From Clostridiales bacterium (GTDB lineage Bacteria > Bacillota > Clostridia > Lachnospirales > WQUN01): 16,946 nt of DNA. A model generated the notes under the pieces. It saw only the letters and a list, made by a program, of their open reading frames with translations, searched no databases and was not told where the DNA came from. Both the position numbers and the translations under genes were made by a program. The DNA lies in contig JAIRVD010000009.1 in NCBI GenBank assembly GCA_031254075.1, forward strand, positions 1-16,946, written 5' to 3'. Within the stretch, counting starts at the first letter, position 1. The number at the start of each line of letters is the position of its first letter. Below are positions 1-8,021 of the stretch, piece after piece.

Positions 1-635
1 TAAACATGGTTGACGAGTTTGTCGTGTTTGATGTGCAATATACACGCAGAGGATGGATAAACCGCAACAGATATCTATATAAAGGCGAAGCAAAAATTTT
101 TTCAATCGAATTAGAAAAAGGGTCCGATTTTGCAGATATAAAGGATAGAAAAGTATCTGAATTTTTTGATAAACGTAAATTTCTTGATAAGATTAAAGAT
201 GCATACCGTCTTGCACCATTTTTTAGCCCGACATATGAATTACTTGAAAATATCGTTTTTTATGAAGAGAGAAATTTATTTTATTATATTTTAAATTCAA
301 TTGAGCAAGTAGCGAAGCAACTTAGCATCAAAAGCAAATTATCAATTTCGACATCCATAGACATAGACCACTCATTAAAATCAGGCAAAAAAATAATCGC
401 GATATGTAAAGAAATAAACGCTGCCGGATACATCAACCCCATCGGAGGAAAAGAACTTTATAATAAAAATGATTTTGCAGAACATGGGATAAAATTAAAT
501 TTTTTGAACGCAAATGAAATAATCTATACACAAAATGGTTATGAATTTGTTCCATATTTGTCCATTTTAGATATTTTAATGTTCAACGATATTGAAAAAG
601 CGAAAGAATTCTTAAATTGCTACACCTTAGAATGA
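1..635 (+). CDS. WbqC-family protein, 5' end cut by the window edge
   Basis: The protein contains the signature region of the WbqC-like family, which occurs in O-antigen, capsule and flagellar glycan clusters and whose exact reaction is not settled to my knowledge. Visible hallmarks are FDVQYTRRGWINRNR close to the left edge, then a Phe/Lys-rich helical stretch with APFF. The first ATG is at 6, but the codon before it (AAC, 3-5) is also open, and family members normally have about 20-25 further residues (an xQPxFxPWxGY-type start). I therefore treat the gene as beginning outside the window, with 210 codons plus stop visible. Family members as I recall them carry DDVQ; here only one Asp precedes VQ. 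There is no signal peptide in the visible part, so it is probably cytoplasmic. The next gene starts 9 bases downstream, which suggests one operon. The family call is good; the biochemical role is unknown. Confidence 0.8.
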   Translation, partial: NMVDEFVVFDVQYTRRGWINRNRYLYKGEAKIFSIELEKGSDFADIKDRKVSEFFDKRKFLDKIKDAYRLAPFFSPTYELLENIVFYEERNLFYYILNSIEQVAKQLSIKSKLSISTSIDIDHSLKSGKKIIAICKEINAAGYINPIGGKELYNKNDFAEHGIKLNFLNANEIIYTQNGYEFVPYLSILDILMFNDIEKAKEFLNCYTLE

Positions 636-644
636 GGCGTTGCC

Positions 645-1259
645 GTGAAAAAGTATCTTGAAATCGTAAACCACTATGAACAATGCCTAAAAGAACATGG
701 CGATAATCATAAGGGCGTAGATTGGCCGAACCTTGATGACGCGTTAAAGCGGTATCGGGTAATGCTTGAATTAATAAAACCTAATGACTTCGCGGTTACG
801 CTGCTTGATGTCGGTTGCGGCACGGCAATGTTTAACGAATATTTGCAAAACAATAATCAAGCTATATACTCCGGTCTTGACATTTCAAACGAATTTATAA
901 AAATTTCAAAGCAAAAATTTCCGCAAAATACATTTTACGAAATGGATATTTTAGACGACCCCTTTATCTTACCCAACTTCGATTACATTGTAATGAACGG
1001 AGTGTTTACAGAAAAACAAAATCTTTCTTTTGAAGAAATGTTTTCTTATTTTAGAAATTTTGTAATGCGAATTTTTCCCAAATCAAATATAGGCATTGCG
1101 TTTAACGTAATGTCAAAAGCCGTAGATTGGGAACGGGATGATTTATTTCACTTGTCCGCCGATGAATTAATTTCATTTGTTACCAAAGAACTATCCCGAA
1201 ATTTTATAATTCGTAATGATTACGGACTGTATGAATACACAATGTACCTATATCATTAA
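645..1259 (+). CDS. Class I SAM-dependent methyltransferase (small molecule or sugar type)
   Basis: A 204-residue protein with a Rossmann-type SAM-binding fold. Motif I is LLDVGCGT at residues 53-60, the acidic residue at the end of strand 2 is in GLDIS (77-81), MDIL at 100-103 fits motif II/III, and FDYIVMNGV at 112-120 matches the motif IV/post-I strand. The start is GTG at 645, supported by GAGG at 634-637 seven bases upstream and by MKKYLEIVNHYE reading as a natural N-terminus. No membrane segment or signal peptide is present. Its place between a WbqC-like and a NeuD-like gene suggests a sugar or sugar-linked acyl substrate, but the substrate cannot be read from the sequence. Ubiquinone/UbiE-like and trans-aconitate methyltransferases share the same motifs; the sugar assignment rests only on the neighbours. 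Confidence 0.85.
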   Translation: MKKYLEIVNHYEQCLKEHGDNHKGVDWPNLDDALKRYRVMLELIKPNDFAVTLLDVGCGTAMFNEYLQNNNQAIYSGLDISNEFIKISKQKFPQNTFYEMDILDDPFILPNFDYIVMNGVFTEKQNLSFEEMFSYFRNFVMRIFPKSNIGIAFNVMSKAVDWERDDLFHLSADELISFVTKELSRNFIIRNDYGLYEYTMYLYH

Positions 1260-1261
1260 TT

Positions 1262-1266
1262 AAGGA
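1262..1266 (+). promoter_or_regulatory. Ribosome binding site that decides the start of the NeuD-like gene
   Basis: AAGGA lies 8 bases before the ATG at 1275. The in-frame ATGs at 1266 and 1269 overlap or directly adjoin this site and cannot use it, so 1275 (MSKIVVFG) is the better start. Confidence 0.65.
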
Positions 1267-1274
1267 TGATGATT

Positions 1275-1907
1275 ATGTCTAAAATAGTTGTTTTTGGAGT
1301 GCAGGATTTTGCGGAACTTGCACATTATTACCTCACTAATGATTCACAGCACGAGATTGTTGCTTTTACCGTTTCAAAAGAATATTACAAAGATGTAACA
1401 TTTTTGGGGTTGCCGGTTGTTCCTTTTGAAGATGTTGAAAATATGTTTCCTCCGACAGAATACAAAATGTTCGCGCCCATGTCAGCGGGAAAAGATATGA
1501 ATAAATCCCGCGCAAATATTTACACACGGGCTAAGGATAAAGGATACGAATTAATAAGTTATATCAGTTCACACGCAACCGTTTTAACTGAAAATATTGG
1601 CGATAATTGTTTTATTCTTGAAGATAATACAATTCAACCATTTGTAACAATCGGCAATAATGTAATACTTTGGAGTGGCAATCATATAGGTCACCACAGC
1701 ACAATACACGACCATGTATTTTTTACATCACACGTGGTTGTTTCGGGGCATTGTGACGTAGGAGCTTATTCATTCTTGGGCGTAAACGCAACACTCAGAG
1801 ACGGATTGAAAATAGCTGAAAATTCATTTATTGCAATGTCTGCATCCATTACAAAGAACACATCTGTTGGGGGACGGTATAAGGGATATTATTCCGAAAT
1901 TAATTGA
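1275..1907 (+). CDS. NeuD/PglD-like acetyltransferase (left-handed beta-helix)
   Basis: A 210-residue protein with the two-part layout of sialic-acid/bacillosamine O- or N-acetyltransferases. Residues 1-95 form an N-terminal Rossmann-like sugar-binding part (KIVVFGVQDFAELAHYYL near the start). Residues 98-195 carry hexapeptide turns of a left-handed beta-helix (for example NIGDNCFI, TIGNNVIL, DVGAYSFLGV). A His pair in IGHHSTIHDH (residues 138-147) falls where PglD-type enzymes carry their catalytic His. It probably transfers an acetyl group from acetyl-CoA to a sugar amine or hydroxyl in the cytoplasm and would act as a trimer by family analogy. Start chosen from the AAGGA site at 1262-1266. 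It lies 15 bases after the methyltransferase and 13 before the next gene. Donor and acceptor are inferred from the family; a formyl or other acyl donor cannot be excluded. Confidence 0.85.
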   Translation: MSKIVVFGVQDFAELAHYYLTNDSQHEIVAFTVSKEYYKDVTFLGLPVVPFEDVENMFPPTEYKMFAPMSAGKDMNKSRANIYTRAKDKGYELISYISSHATVLTENIGDNCFILEDNTIQPFVTIGNNVILWSGNHIGHHSTIHDHVFFTSHVVVSGHCDVGAYSFLGVNATLRDGLKIAENSFIAMSASITKNTSVGGRYKGYYSEIN

Positions 1908-1920
1908 AGGGAGTAATTAT

Positions 1921-2841
1921 ATGCACTGGGAAAACAAAGGTGTAATTTTTTCATGCAATAAAAAATATATTTGGAGCCAAACGCATACTCAAATTCCAAC
2001 CGTTGATTTGATAGAGAGCGGTGTTTTCCGTATTTATTACTCAACCCGAGATTCGCAAAACCGCAGTCTTACAAGCTATTTTGACGTTTCGGCTGATAAT
2101 CCGGCACAAATTATTTACGAACACAACAAGATTATACTGCCACTTGGTGAACGCGGTACATTTGACGATTGCGGGGTTATGCCCTCATGCGTGATTAACA
2201 CCGATATGGGCAAGTATTTATATTACACTGGATGGAATGTAAGAAACACGATTCCGTATCAATTATCATTAGGGCTTGCAGTTGAAGAAAACGGATGCTT
2301 CCGTAAATTCGGCAAAGGTCCGATTATGAGCAGAAATATTTATGAACCATATTTATGTGCGGCTGCATATGTTTTACGAAAGGAATCCATATGGCATATG
2401 TGGTATACCTCGGGAACGGGTTTTGAAGTAGTCAATAATAGGGTTGAACCCTTATACAATATTAAATATTCCCATTCCGTTGACGGCATTCATTGGGAAT
2501 ATAGGGGACAGATTGCAATTGATTACAATCACGGCAAAGAATGTATTGCCCGCCCATGCGTTGTATTTGAGGACGGGCTGTATAAAATGTGGTACACGTA
2601 CAGAGGTATAGTGGACTACAGAACAGACAAAACGCAATCATACAGTATCGGCTACGCGGAATCCGAAAACGGCATTGACTGGATACGAATGGATGAAAAA
2701 ATAAAATTATCGAACGCTGAATGGGATTCGGAAATGCAGGCATACCCCTATGTGGTTAAACACAATGGAGTAAAATATATGTTTTACAACGGTAACGGAT
2801 TCGGTCAAACCGGAATCGGCTATGCTGTATGTAACGAATAA
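1921..2841 (+). CDS. Five-bladed beta-propeller glycosidase-like protein (GH43/GH32/GH130 type)
   Basis: A 306-residue protein with beta-propeller blade repeats: FRIYYSTRD (36-44), YLYYTGWN (99-106), IWHMWYTSGTGF (157-168), LYKMWYTYRGI (220-230) and VKYMFYNGNGFG (284-295). Several are followed by the S/E-x-DGIHW or ENGIDW turn typical of this fold (188-192, 250-254). The acidic FDDCGVMPSC (81-90) resembles the blade-2 Asp region of these glycosidases. ATG 1921 is chosen because GAAGGGAG (1906-1913) sits 7 bases upstream; a longer open frame from 1831 only overlaps the NeuD-like gene. There is no signal peptide, so it is predicted cytoplasmic, unlike most GH43 enzymes. That fits a phosphorylase, a glycan-trimming step or a sugar-binding role during synthesis. 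Family level is well supported, but substrate and catalytic competence are not. Confidence 0.75.
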   Translation: MHWENKGVIFSCNKKYIWSQTHTQIPTVDLIESGVFRIYYSTRDSQNRSLTSYFDVSADNPAQIIYEHNKIILPLGERGTFDDCGVMPSCVINTDMGKYLYYTGWNVRNTIPYQLSLGLAVEENGCFRKFGKGPIMSRNIYEPYLCAAAYVLRKESIWHMWYTSGTGFEVVNNRVEPLYNIKYSHSVDGIHWEYRGQIAIDYNHGKECIARPCVVFEDGLYKMWYTYRGIVDYRTDKTQSYSIGYAESENGIDWIRMDEKIKLSNAEWDSEMQAYPYVVKHNGVKYMFYNGNGFGQTGIGYAVCNE

Positions 2842-2849
2842 GATTTTTT

Positions 2850-2855
2850 GAGAGG
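2850..2855 (+). promoter_or_regulatory. Ribosome binding site deciding the start of the fusion gene
   Basis: GAGAGG lies 9 bases before ATG 2865 ([15 protein letters not shown]). The in-frame ATG at 2856 directly abuts this site and would leave no spacer, so 2865 is the likelier start. Confidence 0.6.
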
Positions 2856-2864
2856 ATGCACGAT

Positions 2865-5018
2865 ATGAAAAAATATATAAAGCATATGGCACTTAAAATT
2901 CCATATTTTAAAAGAGTGCATGGAAATATTCAAATAATGCGAAACCAACTGGAACAACAGCAGGCAGAGATAGAAAAATTGCACCGGCAAATAAATATTC
3001 AAAATGAACGAACGGATTTGTCAGCAAACAAAAAAATCATATATGCGGTCACGGAAATAAAAGACGACAGTGATATAATCGAATCTTTTTGCAGGCATCA
3101 CATGCAATTTTTGGATGGCTTAATAATTTGTGATGACAGCTCAGGCGATAATACGGTGCAAATTGTTGAAAGCTTAATATCCGAAGGCATGAACATTCAA
3201 CTTATCCACAGAAGAAATTACCCAAAAGACAGAAAAATATCAGACCACGATTTCTTTAATCAAATGGCGGAATGGGCATTTGAAAACCATAAGGCGGATA
3301 TTGTACTACCCATAAACTGTGACGAATTCTTAATCGACAAAAACGGAGAAAACCCAAGATATCAATTAGAAAAATTAGACGCGGACAAATGTTACAAAAT
3401 ACGCCGAAGAAACGCAATATACGAAAATGAACCTATTGATTCTACCGTTTTTTTACCCGAATACTTTACATCTTATTTAGATGAAAGCTACGACACCAAT
3501 GGGCGGTCGATACTTACACCGCATTTATACTATAAACTCGGCGGAAAAGTCGGGTTGGGGTTACACCATGTAGTTTTTCCGCCGGATAACACAAACCTTC
3601 CAAGTACCACAGAGTGTCATGTTTTAATTTATGCGCACTATGCTGTGCGTAGCCCTGCCCAGTATGCATTAAAAGTTACCTATGGCTGGTTAGCATTCAG
3701 CCTGTTTAACTTAGGTGATGCGGCTTCGCATTGGAAGAAGGCATATGAATTGGTAAAAACAAACGGATATCTCACTCATGAACAAACAAAAGAGTTATCT
3801 TTATACATGGTTAAAACATATGGAATTGAAAATCCTATAATCCATAAAGATTCATCAAAAATGTTGAAATACAAAGACGATATCCTTTACACACTTAGGT
3901 TGCACTATACAGACTACAGTATATTTAAAAATAATTTTTGGGGTTATGTTCTGACTGCCATAGAATATTTACTTTCTGAATTGACATTAGCGTCAACAGA
4001 TAATGATGCAACACAAAACGAAAATGAAGCGAAGGAAAAAACGAGTTACAGTTGTGCAGCTATACAACGGTTTAACATGGCACTATCCGGACAAGTTGAT
4101 AGCAACGATGCAGGTATTGCCTTCTGCTGTACAGAATTACTTGCAAATACTCCACACTCGCTATTTGCAAAAAGCGCGAAAGAAAGCCTTGAAAATTTTA
4201 CATCATTAAAAAATAAGATAATAAATGGTTTTGTTTACGACGGATGTGCCAAATGTGTGGACTGGAAAAAGGGCGAATGGAATCATTCAGAACTGATTCA
4301 AAGTGTTAATTTGTCAATGTACCCATCTCCATGCAATTACAAATGTATTTATTGCGGTGTTGATAAAAATGACAACAATGCATTTTTAAGACCGGAAGTT
4401 GCCGAGGGTTATGAAAAAATATTTGACTTGTTAGAGTATGCAAAAAAAGAAGGATATATTTCTAAAACCGCGGGATGGCAGGTTTCTGTCGGTGAAATTA
4501 CAATCCACCCATACAAGGAGAAAATACTTAATCTTGTAAAAAGTGAAAAGGTAACTTTCTTTACAAATTGCTTTAAGTTTGATGAAGATATTGGTCAAAA
4601 TTTACGTAACAACAGCAGTTCAGGCATTATGCTGTCCATTGATTGCGGCACACCAAATACATGGCACAAGATTAAAGGTGTTAACAATTTTACAACCGTT
4701 ATTAATAATCTTGAAAAGTATCTTGAATATTGCTCTCATTCAGGGCAAATAATTTTTAAATACATCATTTTACCTGATATAAACACTTCATTGGAAGATT
4801 ATAACGGCGTGATAAATTTAATGAAAAAAATGGATATTTCAAATCTTATTATATCTCGTGATGCAAGATTTAAATATAACGACAACGATGTTTACATGGA
4901 TAATTTAATTAAGTCAACGGTTACCTTAATATCCATATTGAATGAAAATAATTTACAATATAGCCTTTTACATTTTTCCTCATCAGAAATTACCAAAATC
5001 GAAAATGCGGAGAATTAA
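2865..5018 (+). CDS. Fusion: family-2-type glycosyltransferase plus radical SAM domain
   Basis: A 717-residue two-enzyme polypeptide. Residues 1-50 hold a basic, aromatic N-terminus and a short coiled coil (about 24-48, [13 protein letters not shown]), as in surface-glycan glycosyltransferases. Residues 57-260 resemble the Glyco_tranf_2_4 type: [10 protein letters not shown], the nucleotide-sugar loop DDSSGDNT (90-97), and a DxD-like NCDEFL (151-156). Residues 260-450 are a helical linker of unknown role. A CxxC pair (Cys461, Cys464, in GCAKCVDW) precedes the radical SAM core, whose cluster motif is C-N-Y-K-C-I-Y-C at 490-497 (CX3CX2C). Later, [10 protein letters not shown] and IMLSIDCGT fit barrel strands. 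No signal peptide or clear membrane span. It is the longest gene of the cassette and ends one base before the thiolase. A glycosyl transfer coupled to radical chemistry on a sugar or its carrier is inference; the two domain calls are not. Confidence 0.85.
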   Translation: MKKYIKHMALKIPYFKRVHGNIQIMRNQLEQQQAEIEKLHRQINIQNERTDLSANKKIIYAVTEIKDDSDIIESFCRHHMQFLDGLIICDDSSGDNTVQIVESLISEGMNIQLIHRRNYPKDRKISDHDFFNQMAEWAFENHKADIVLPINCDEFLIDKNGENPRYQLEKLDADKCYKIRRRNAIYENEPIDSTVFLPEYFTSYLDESYDTNGRSILTPHLYYKLGGKVGLGLHHVVFPPDNTNLPSTTECHVLIYAHYAVRSPAQYALKVTYGWLAFSLFNLGDAASHWKKAYELVKTNGYLTHEQTKELSLYMVKTYGIENPIIHKDSSKMLKYKDDILYTLRLHYTDYSIFKNNFWGYVLTAIEYLLSELTLASTDNDATQNENEAKEKTSYSCAAIQRFNMALSGQVDSNDAGIAFCCTELLANTPHSLFAKSAKESLENFTSLKNKIINGFVYDGCAKCVDWKKGEWNHSELIQSVNLSMYPSPCNYKCIYCGVDKNDNNAFLRPEVAEGYEKIFDLLEYAKKEGYISKTAGWQVSVGEITIHPYKEKILNLVKSEKVTFFTNCFKFDEDIGQNLRNNSSSGIMLSIDCGTPNTWHKIKGVNNFTTVINNLEKYLEYCSHSGQIIFKYIILPDINTSLEDYNGVINLMKKMDISNLIISRDARFKYNDNDVYMDNLIKSTVTLISILNENNLQYSLLHFSSSEITKIENAEN

Positions 5019-5019
5019 C

Positions 5020-6177
5020 ATGAGTGATGTATATGTAATTTCAGCTTGCCGCACTGCAATAGGCAGCTTCGGGGGCGCATTGAAGGATACAACGGCTACT
5101 GATCTAGGCGCCGTTGTGGTTAAAGAGGTTTTAAAACGCGCAAATTTAAAACCTGAATATGTAAACGAAGTGTATCTTGGCTGTGTTTTAACCGCAGGAC
5201 TTGGGCAAAACGTTGCGCGTCAATCTGCAATTAAAGCGGGTTTGCCCGTTGATGTGCCTTGCACAACCGTCGGCATGGTCTGCGGCTCCGGAATGAAATC
5301 TGTTATTGACGGTGCAAGAGCGATAATTTGCGGTGATGCCGAAATAGTTGTTGTCGGCGGAACGGAAAACATGTCTCAGGCTCCGTATGCAATAAACAAT
5401 GCAAGATGGGGCGCAAGAATGGGAAATGCCAACACAGTAGACCTGATGATAAATGACGCGCTTTGGGACGCATTTAACGATTATCACATGGGCGAAACCG
5501 CAGAAAATATTTGTGACAATCGGGGATTTACCCGTGAAGAACTGGATGAATTTGCGTTGTCGTCCCAAACTAAAGCGGCAGAAGCCAATGCCGCAGGAAA
5601 ATTTAAAGACGAAATTGTTCCCGTCGAGACATTTGAATCGGATGAATACATCCGTCCTGAAGTGAGCGCGGAAAAACTTGCCAAACTAAAACCCGCATTC
5701 CGCAAATCCGATGGAATGGTAACGGCAGGAAATTCATCCGGAATAAATGACGGCGCGGCGGCAATTCTTATTGCTTCCGGCGATGCGGTTAGAAAACACT
5801 GCTTGGTCCCAACAGCAAAACTCACAGGATGGGGGCAAGCAGGAGTTGACCCAAGCATTATGGGCGTTGGTCCTGTTAAAGCAAGTAAAAACGCGCTGAA
5901 AAAAGCAGGACTCAACGTTTCCGATTTAGATTTAATCGAACTAAACGAAGCCTTTGCGGCTCAGTCACTTGCAGTTACAAAAGATTTAAACTTGGACATG
6001 ACAAAAGTAAACGTGAACGGGGGTGCAATTGCTTTGGGACACCCCGTTGGTGCATCCGGTGCAAGAATTATTGTAACCTTGCTTCACGAAATGCACAGGC
6101 GAAAAGCAAAAAACGGGCTTGCCGCTTTATGCGTCGGCGGAGGTATGGGTATTGCAACCGTATTGGAAAGGTGTTAA
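5020..6177 (+). CDS. thlA: Acetyl-CoA C-acetyltransferase (thiolase)
   Basis: A 385-residue type II biosynthetic thiolase, close to the usual length near 390. It condenses two acetyl-CoA to acetoacetyl-CoA (or the reverse), the entry to butyrate, butanol or isoprenoid routes. Catalytic residues are visible: nucleophile Cys88 in MVCGSGMKS, the ELNEAFAAQ signature, His341 in [10 protein letters not shown], and the base Cys371 in LCVGGGMG. The Asn usually found before the nucleophile motif (NKVCGSG) is replaced, giving [11 protein letters not shown] 5020 is preferred to an open frame from 4942 because GGAG (5009-5012) lies 7 bases upstream and [15 protein letters not shown] is the family's canonical start. 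Only one base separates it from the fusion gene, so translation is probably coupled. Base composition is visibly richer in G+C than the preceding genes. No crt, hbd or bcd partner is nearby. Confidence 0.95.
   Translation: MSDVYVISACRTAIGSFGGALKDTTATDLGAVVVKEVLKRANLKPEYVNEVYLGCVLTAGLGQNVARQSAIKAGLPVDVPCTTVGMVCGSGMKSVIDGARAIICGDAEIVVVGGTENMSQAPYAINNARWGARMGNANTVDLMINDALWDAFNDYHMGETAENICDNRGFTREELDEFALSSQTKAAEANAAGKFKDEIVPVETFESDEYIRPEVSAEKLAKLKPAFRKSDGMVTAGNSSGINDGAAAILIASGDAVRKHCLVPTAKLTGWGQAGVDPSIMGVGPVKASKNALKKAGLNVSDLDLIELNEAFAAQSLAVTKDLNLDMTKVNVNGGAIALGHPVGASGARIIVTLLHEMHRRKAKNGLAALCVGGGMGIATVLERC
6174..6177. other. TTAA shared by the stop codons of two convergent genes
   Basis: Bases 6175-6177 are the TAA stop of the thiolase on the + strand. 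The complement of 6174-6176 is the TAA stop of the anti-sigma gene on the - strand. The palindrome TTAA therefore ends both genes. I see no hairpin with a T-run on either side, so at least one transcript must run into the other gene in antisense. Confidence 0.9.
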
Positions 6178-6944
6178 ATCCAAAACTCCGCAAGCGTAAT
6201 TAAATCTTCGTATTCATAATCAGTTGAAAGGATTAGCTGTAAGCCGTTTCTTTCGAAGAAGAGAATGCTGTAGGTGCTTTCGACGCGCATGTACGCGGGG
6301 GTATTGTTAATGAAAATTTCGCGGAATTCGCCGCCGTCGGGGTCGTAGATTGGTTCGCCGGCGAGGACGGCAACGCGGTTTCCTGTGGAGCTTTGCAAAT
6401 GGTAGATTGCGATGTCGCCGTCATAATCTATGAAAGTGGTTTGCCAGCCGTCGGGCGCGAACAATGAAAGATGCACGAGAAGCGGCGGAATTTCCGCGGG
6501 GTCGGTATCGGCTTCCGATTCTTCCGCTGTGGATTCTGAAGGAGGCGGTGCTTCCGGCGCTTCCGCCACTCCGAGGATATGTTCGTTGCCTGTATCGCCA
6601 CCGTTTTGCCCGTTTGCGGGTGCCGCTGTATCCGTTGCCATTCGGCCTGGTGCAGATTCGTTAATAATATTTCGTGGAAGATTTGACACCAGCGAAACGG
6701 CAAATACAACAAATAAAAACGATGCCGCCAATGCGCCCCATGTAACAAAACGTTTGCGCCGAACGGTTTCTTTTTCGCGCAGAATCGCGGCGTGAAGCTT
6801 CGCGTCGATACGCTTGAGTGCAGTGGTCATTTCATCAACGGCGGGTTCGCTTGCACATTCCGAAAGCTCGCGCGAGAGTTCCGCACTTTTTGCAAGTACA
6901 TAGTCCGCGGCAAGCCGCTTATAGAAATTTTCAGAATTATTCAT
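6174..6944 (-). CDS. Membrane anti-sigma factor-like protein partner of the ECF sigma factor
   Basis: A 256-residue single-pass membrane protein. Residues 1-65 are a charged, helical cytoplasmic region, a hydrophobic span follows at about 66-88 ([20 protein letters not shown]), and an acidic Pro/Ser/Glu-rich linker runs from 126 to 150. The extracellular C-terminal domain (155-256) resembles DUF4367-type domains of clostridial anti-sigma proteins. No HxxxCxxC zinc anti-sigma motif is present; the only Cys in the cytoplasmic part is Cys30. It overlaps the sigma gene by four bases (ATGA, 6941-6944), the standard layout for an ECF sigma factor and its inhibitor, so it probably holds the sigma factor at the membrane until an envelope signal acts on the outer domain. 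The start is supported by a near-perfect Shine-Dalgarno. Homology is weak by eye; the role rests mostly on topology and context. Confidence 0.75.
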   Translation of the reverse strand: MNNSENFYKRLAADYVLAKSAELSRELSECASEPAVDEMTTALKRIDAKLHAAILREKETVRRKRFVTWGALAASFLFVVFAVSLVSNLPRNIINESAPGRMATDTAAPANGQNGGDTGNEHILGVAEAPEAPPPSESTAEESEADTDPAEIPPLLVHLSLFAPDGWQTTFIDYDGDIAIYHLQSSTGNRVAVLAGEPIYDPDGGEFREIFINNTPAYMRVESTYSILFFERNGLQLILSTDYEYEDLITLAEFWI

Positions 6945-7477
6945 GCCTGCCGCACCTCCTTTGCCATATCCGCCAATTTCTTTTTCGCTCTGTGTAACCG
7001 CACGGTTACATTATTTTCGCTTATATCCAATATTCTTCCTATTTCTTTGTGCGGTAAATCATGCGCGTATTTTAACAAAAATACCGCACGCAATTCTTCG
7101 CTCAAATTGTCAACGAGTTTTACCGCGCGTTCGGTTTCGTCCTTCGACGCAACGGATTCCTCCAAGTTAAAATCGGACGCCTGCTCAAACTCATCAAAAT
7201 CCGTCGGCAGCGTTTTATTCCTTTTGTGATACAAATTTATCGCAATATTCTTCACAATCGTTACAAGAAACGACGCGGTCTGCCCCGAGTCAGGCAAATT
7301 TATTCGGTGAAAATGCCGATAAACCCGTATAAACGCCTCGCTTACCGCGTCCTCCGCAAGAGAATAATCCTTCAAAATATCAAACGCCTTTCGCCACATC
7401 AGCCGCTTGTATTTTTCATATACATATTCAAACTTATCTTTCTCCGCCTCGGTCTCGAAAGACAAAAGAATTATCAT
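6941..7477 (-). CDS. ECF-type sigma-70 family RNA polymerase sigma factor
   Basis: A 178-residue protein of typical ECF size. Region 2 (about 18-87) includes LAEDAVSEAFIRVYRHF, the conserved core-binding and -10 recognition helix, and FLVTIVKNIAINLYHKRNK. An acidic linker follows (about 92-116). Region 4 (about 120-170) contains LSEELRAVFLLKYAHDL, HKEIGRILDIS and the recognition helix ENNVTVRLHRAKKKL. Only regions 2 and 4 are present. TGGAGG (7483-7488) lies 5 bases before ATG 7475-7477. The gene sits 16 bases after scpB and overlaps the anti-sigma gene by four bases. ECF factors usually activate their own operon; I could not find a convincing ECF promoter upstream in the window, and its regulon is unknown. 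The nearby surface-protein genes are possible targets by position only. Confidence 0.92.
   Translation of the reverse strand: MIILLSFETEAEKDKFEYVYEKYKRLMWRKAFDILKDYSLAEDAVSEAFIRVYRHFHRINLPDSGQTASFLVTIVKNIAINLYHKRNKTLPTDFDEFEQASDFNLEESVASKDETERAVKLVDNLSEELRAVFLLKYAHDLPHKEIGRILDISENNVTVRLHRAKKKLADMAKEVRQA
6953..6960 (-). promoter_or_regulatory. Strong Shine-Dalgarno of the anti-sigma gene, inside the sigma gene
   Basis: On the - strand the sequence reads AGGAGGTG, a full match to the anti-SD, 8 bases before the ATG at 6944. It lies inside the last codons of the sigma gene, so the inhibitor can be initiated efficiently on its own as well as by coupling. Confidence 0.8.
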
Positions 7478-7493
7478 GCGTTTCCTCCAACTA

Positions 7494-8021
7494 TTAAACC
7501 TCTTTTAACACCGAATTATTACACAATTCTTCAACACTTCGTAAGCCATAAAATAACAAAAATTCCTCCGTTGTGCCAAAAAGAATCGGACGACCCGGCG
7601 CGTCCAAACGCCCAACCTCTTTAATCAAACCGTATTCCAACAACCGATTAACTCCATGGTCACAATTAACCCCTCTTATATTCTCAATCACAGCCTTCGT
7701 AACGGGCTGCTTGAACGCCACAATAGCCAATGTCTCAAGCACCGTCCGACTCAACGCCCGCCTCGGCTTAATCTTCAACAAATTCTGCACAACAGGATAA
7801 TACTCAGGATTCGTACATAAACACCAATTATCCTCAACCTCACGCAACAAAATCCCCGCGCCCTCACTTAAATATGTATCCGCCATCTTCCCAAGCAAAT
7901 TCCGAGCCATAGGAATATCACAACCAAGCGCCTCCGCCAACTTCCCGACAGGCACACTCCCCCCAAACGCAAACAGCATAGCCTCAAGCATTTTTTCTCG
8001 TTCGTTGAACAAACCGGGCAT
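7494..8021 (-). CDS. scpB: Segregation and condensation protein B (ScpB)
   Basis: A 175-residue protein matching ScpB, the winged-helix kleisin partner of the SMC-ScpA condensin that compacts and segregates the chromosome. The N-terminal winged helix spans about 9-80 (LEAMLFAFGGSVPVGKLAEAL). The second (about 88-160) carries the diagnostic LETLAIVAFKQPVTKAVIENIRGVN region, LLEYGLIKEVGRLDAPGRP and FGTTEEFLLFYGL. AAGGAG (8030-8035) lies 8 bases before the ATG. The C-terminal tail after residue 163 is short. The usual partner gene scpA is not upstream: the preceding gene is a giant surface protein ended by a terminator. scpB is instead first in an operon with the sigma/anti-sigma pair. No clear -35/-10 pair was identified in the 70 bases between terminator and start. 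Confidence 0.93.
   Translation of the reverse strand: MPGLFNEREKMLEAMLFAFGGSVPVGKLAEALGCDIPMARNLLGKMADTYLSEGAGILLREVEDNWCLCTNPEYYPVVQNLLKIKPRRALSRTVLETLAIVAFKQPVTKAVIENIRGVNCDHGVNRLLEYGLIKEVGRLDAPGRPILFGTTEEFLLFYGLRSVEELCNNSVLKEV

Noticed and set aside
1831..1920. Upstream extension of the beta-propeller gene into the NeuD-like gene
   Set aside because: ATG 1921 has GAAGGGAG at proper spacing and the family-like start MHWENKGVIF; the extension is only the other frame of the NeuD-like gene.
4942..5019. Upstream extension of the thiolase into the fusion gene
   Set aside because: The canonical thiolase start [12 protein letters not shown] begins at 5020 with its own GGAG; the extension overlaps the fusion gene's C-terminus out of frame.
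5484..5915. 143-codon frame on the - strand inside the thiolase gene
   Set aside because: The thiolase is unmistakable across the whole region; the antisense frame has no credible ribosome binding site or recognisable protein.
7226..7624. 132-codon frame on the + strand across the sigma/scpB junction
   Set aside because: It crosses two clear - strand genes and reads as low-complexity basic sequence.
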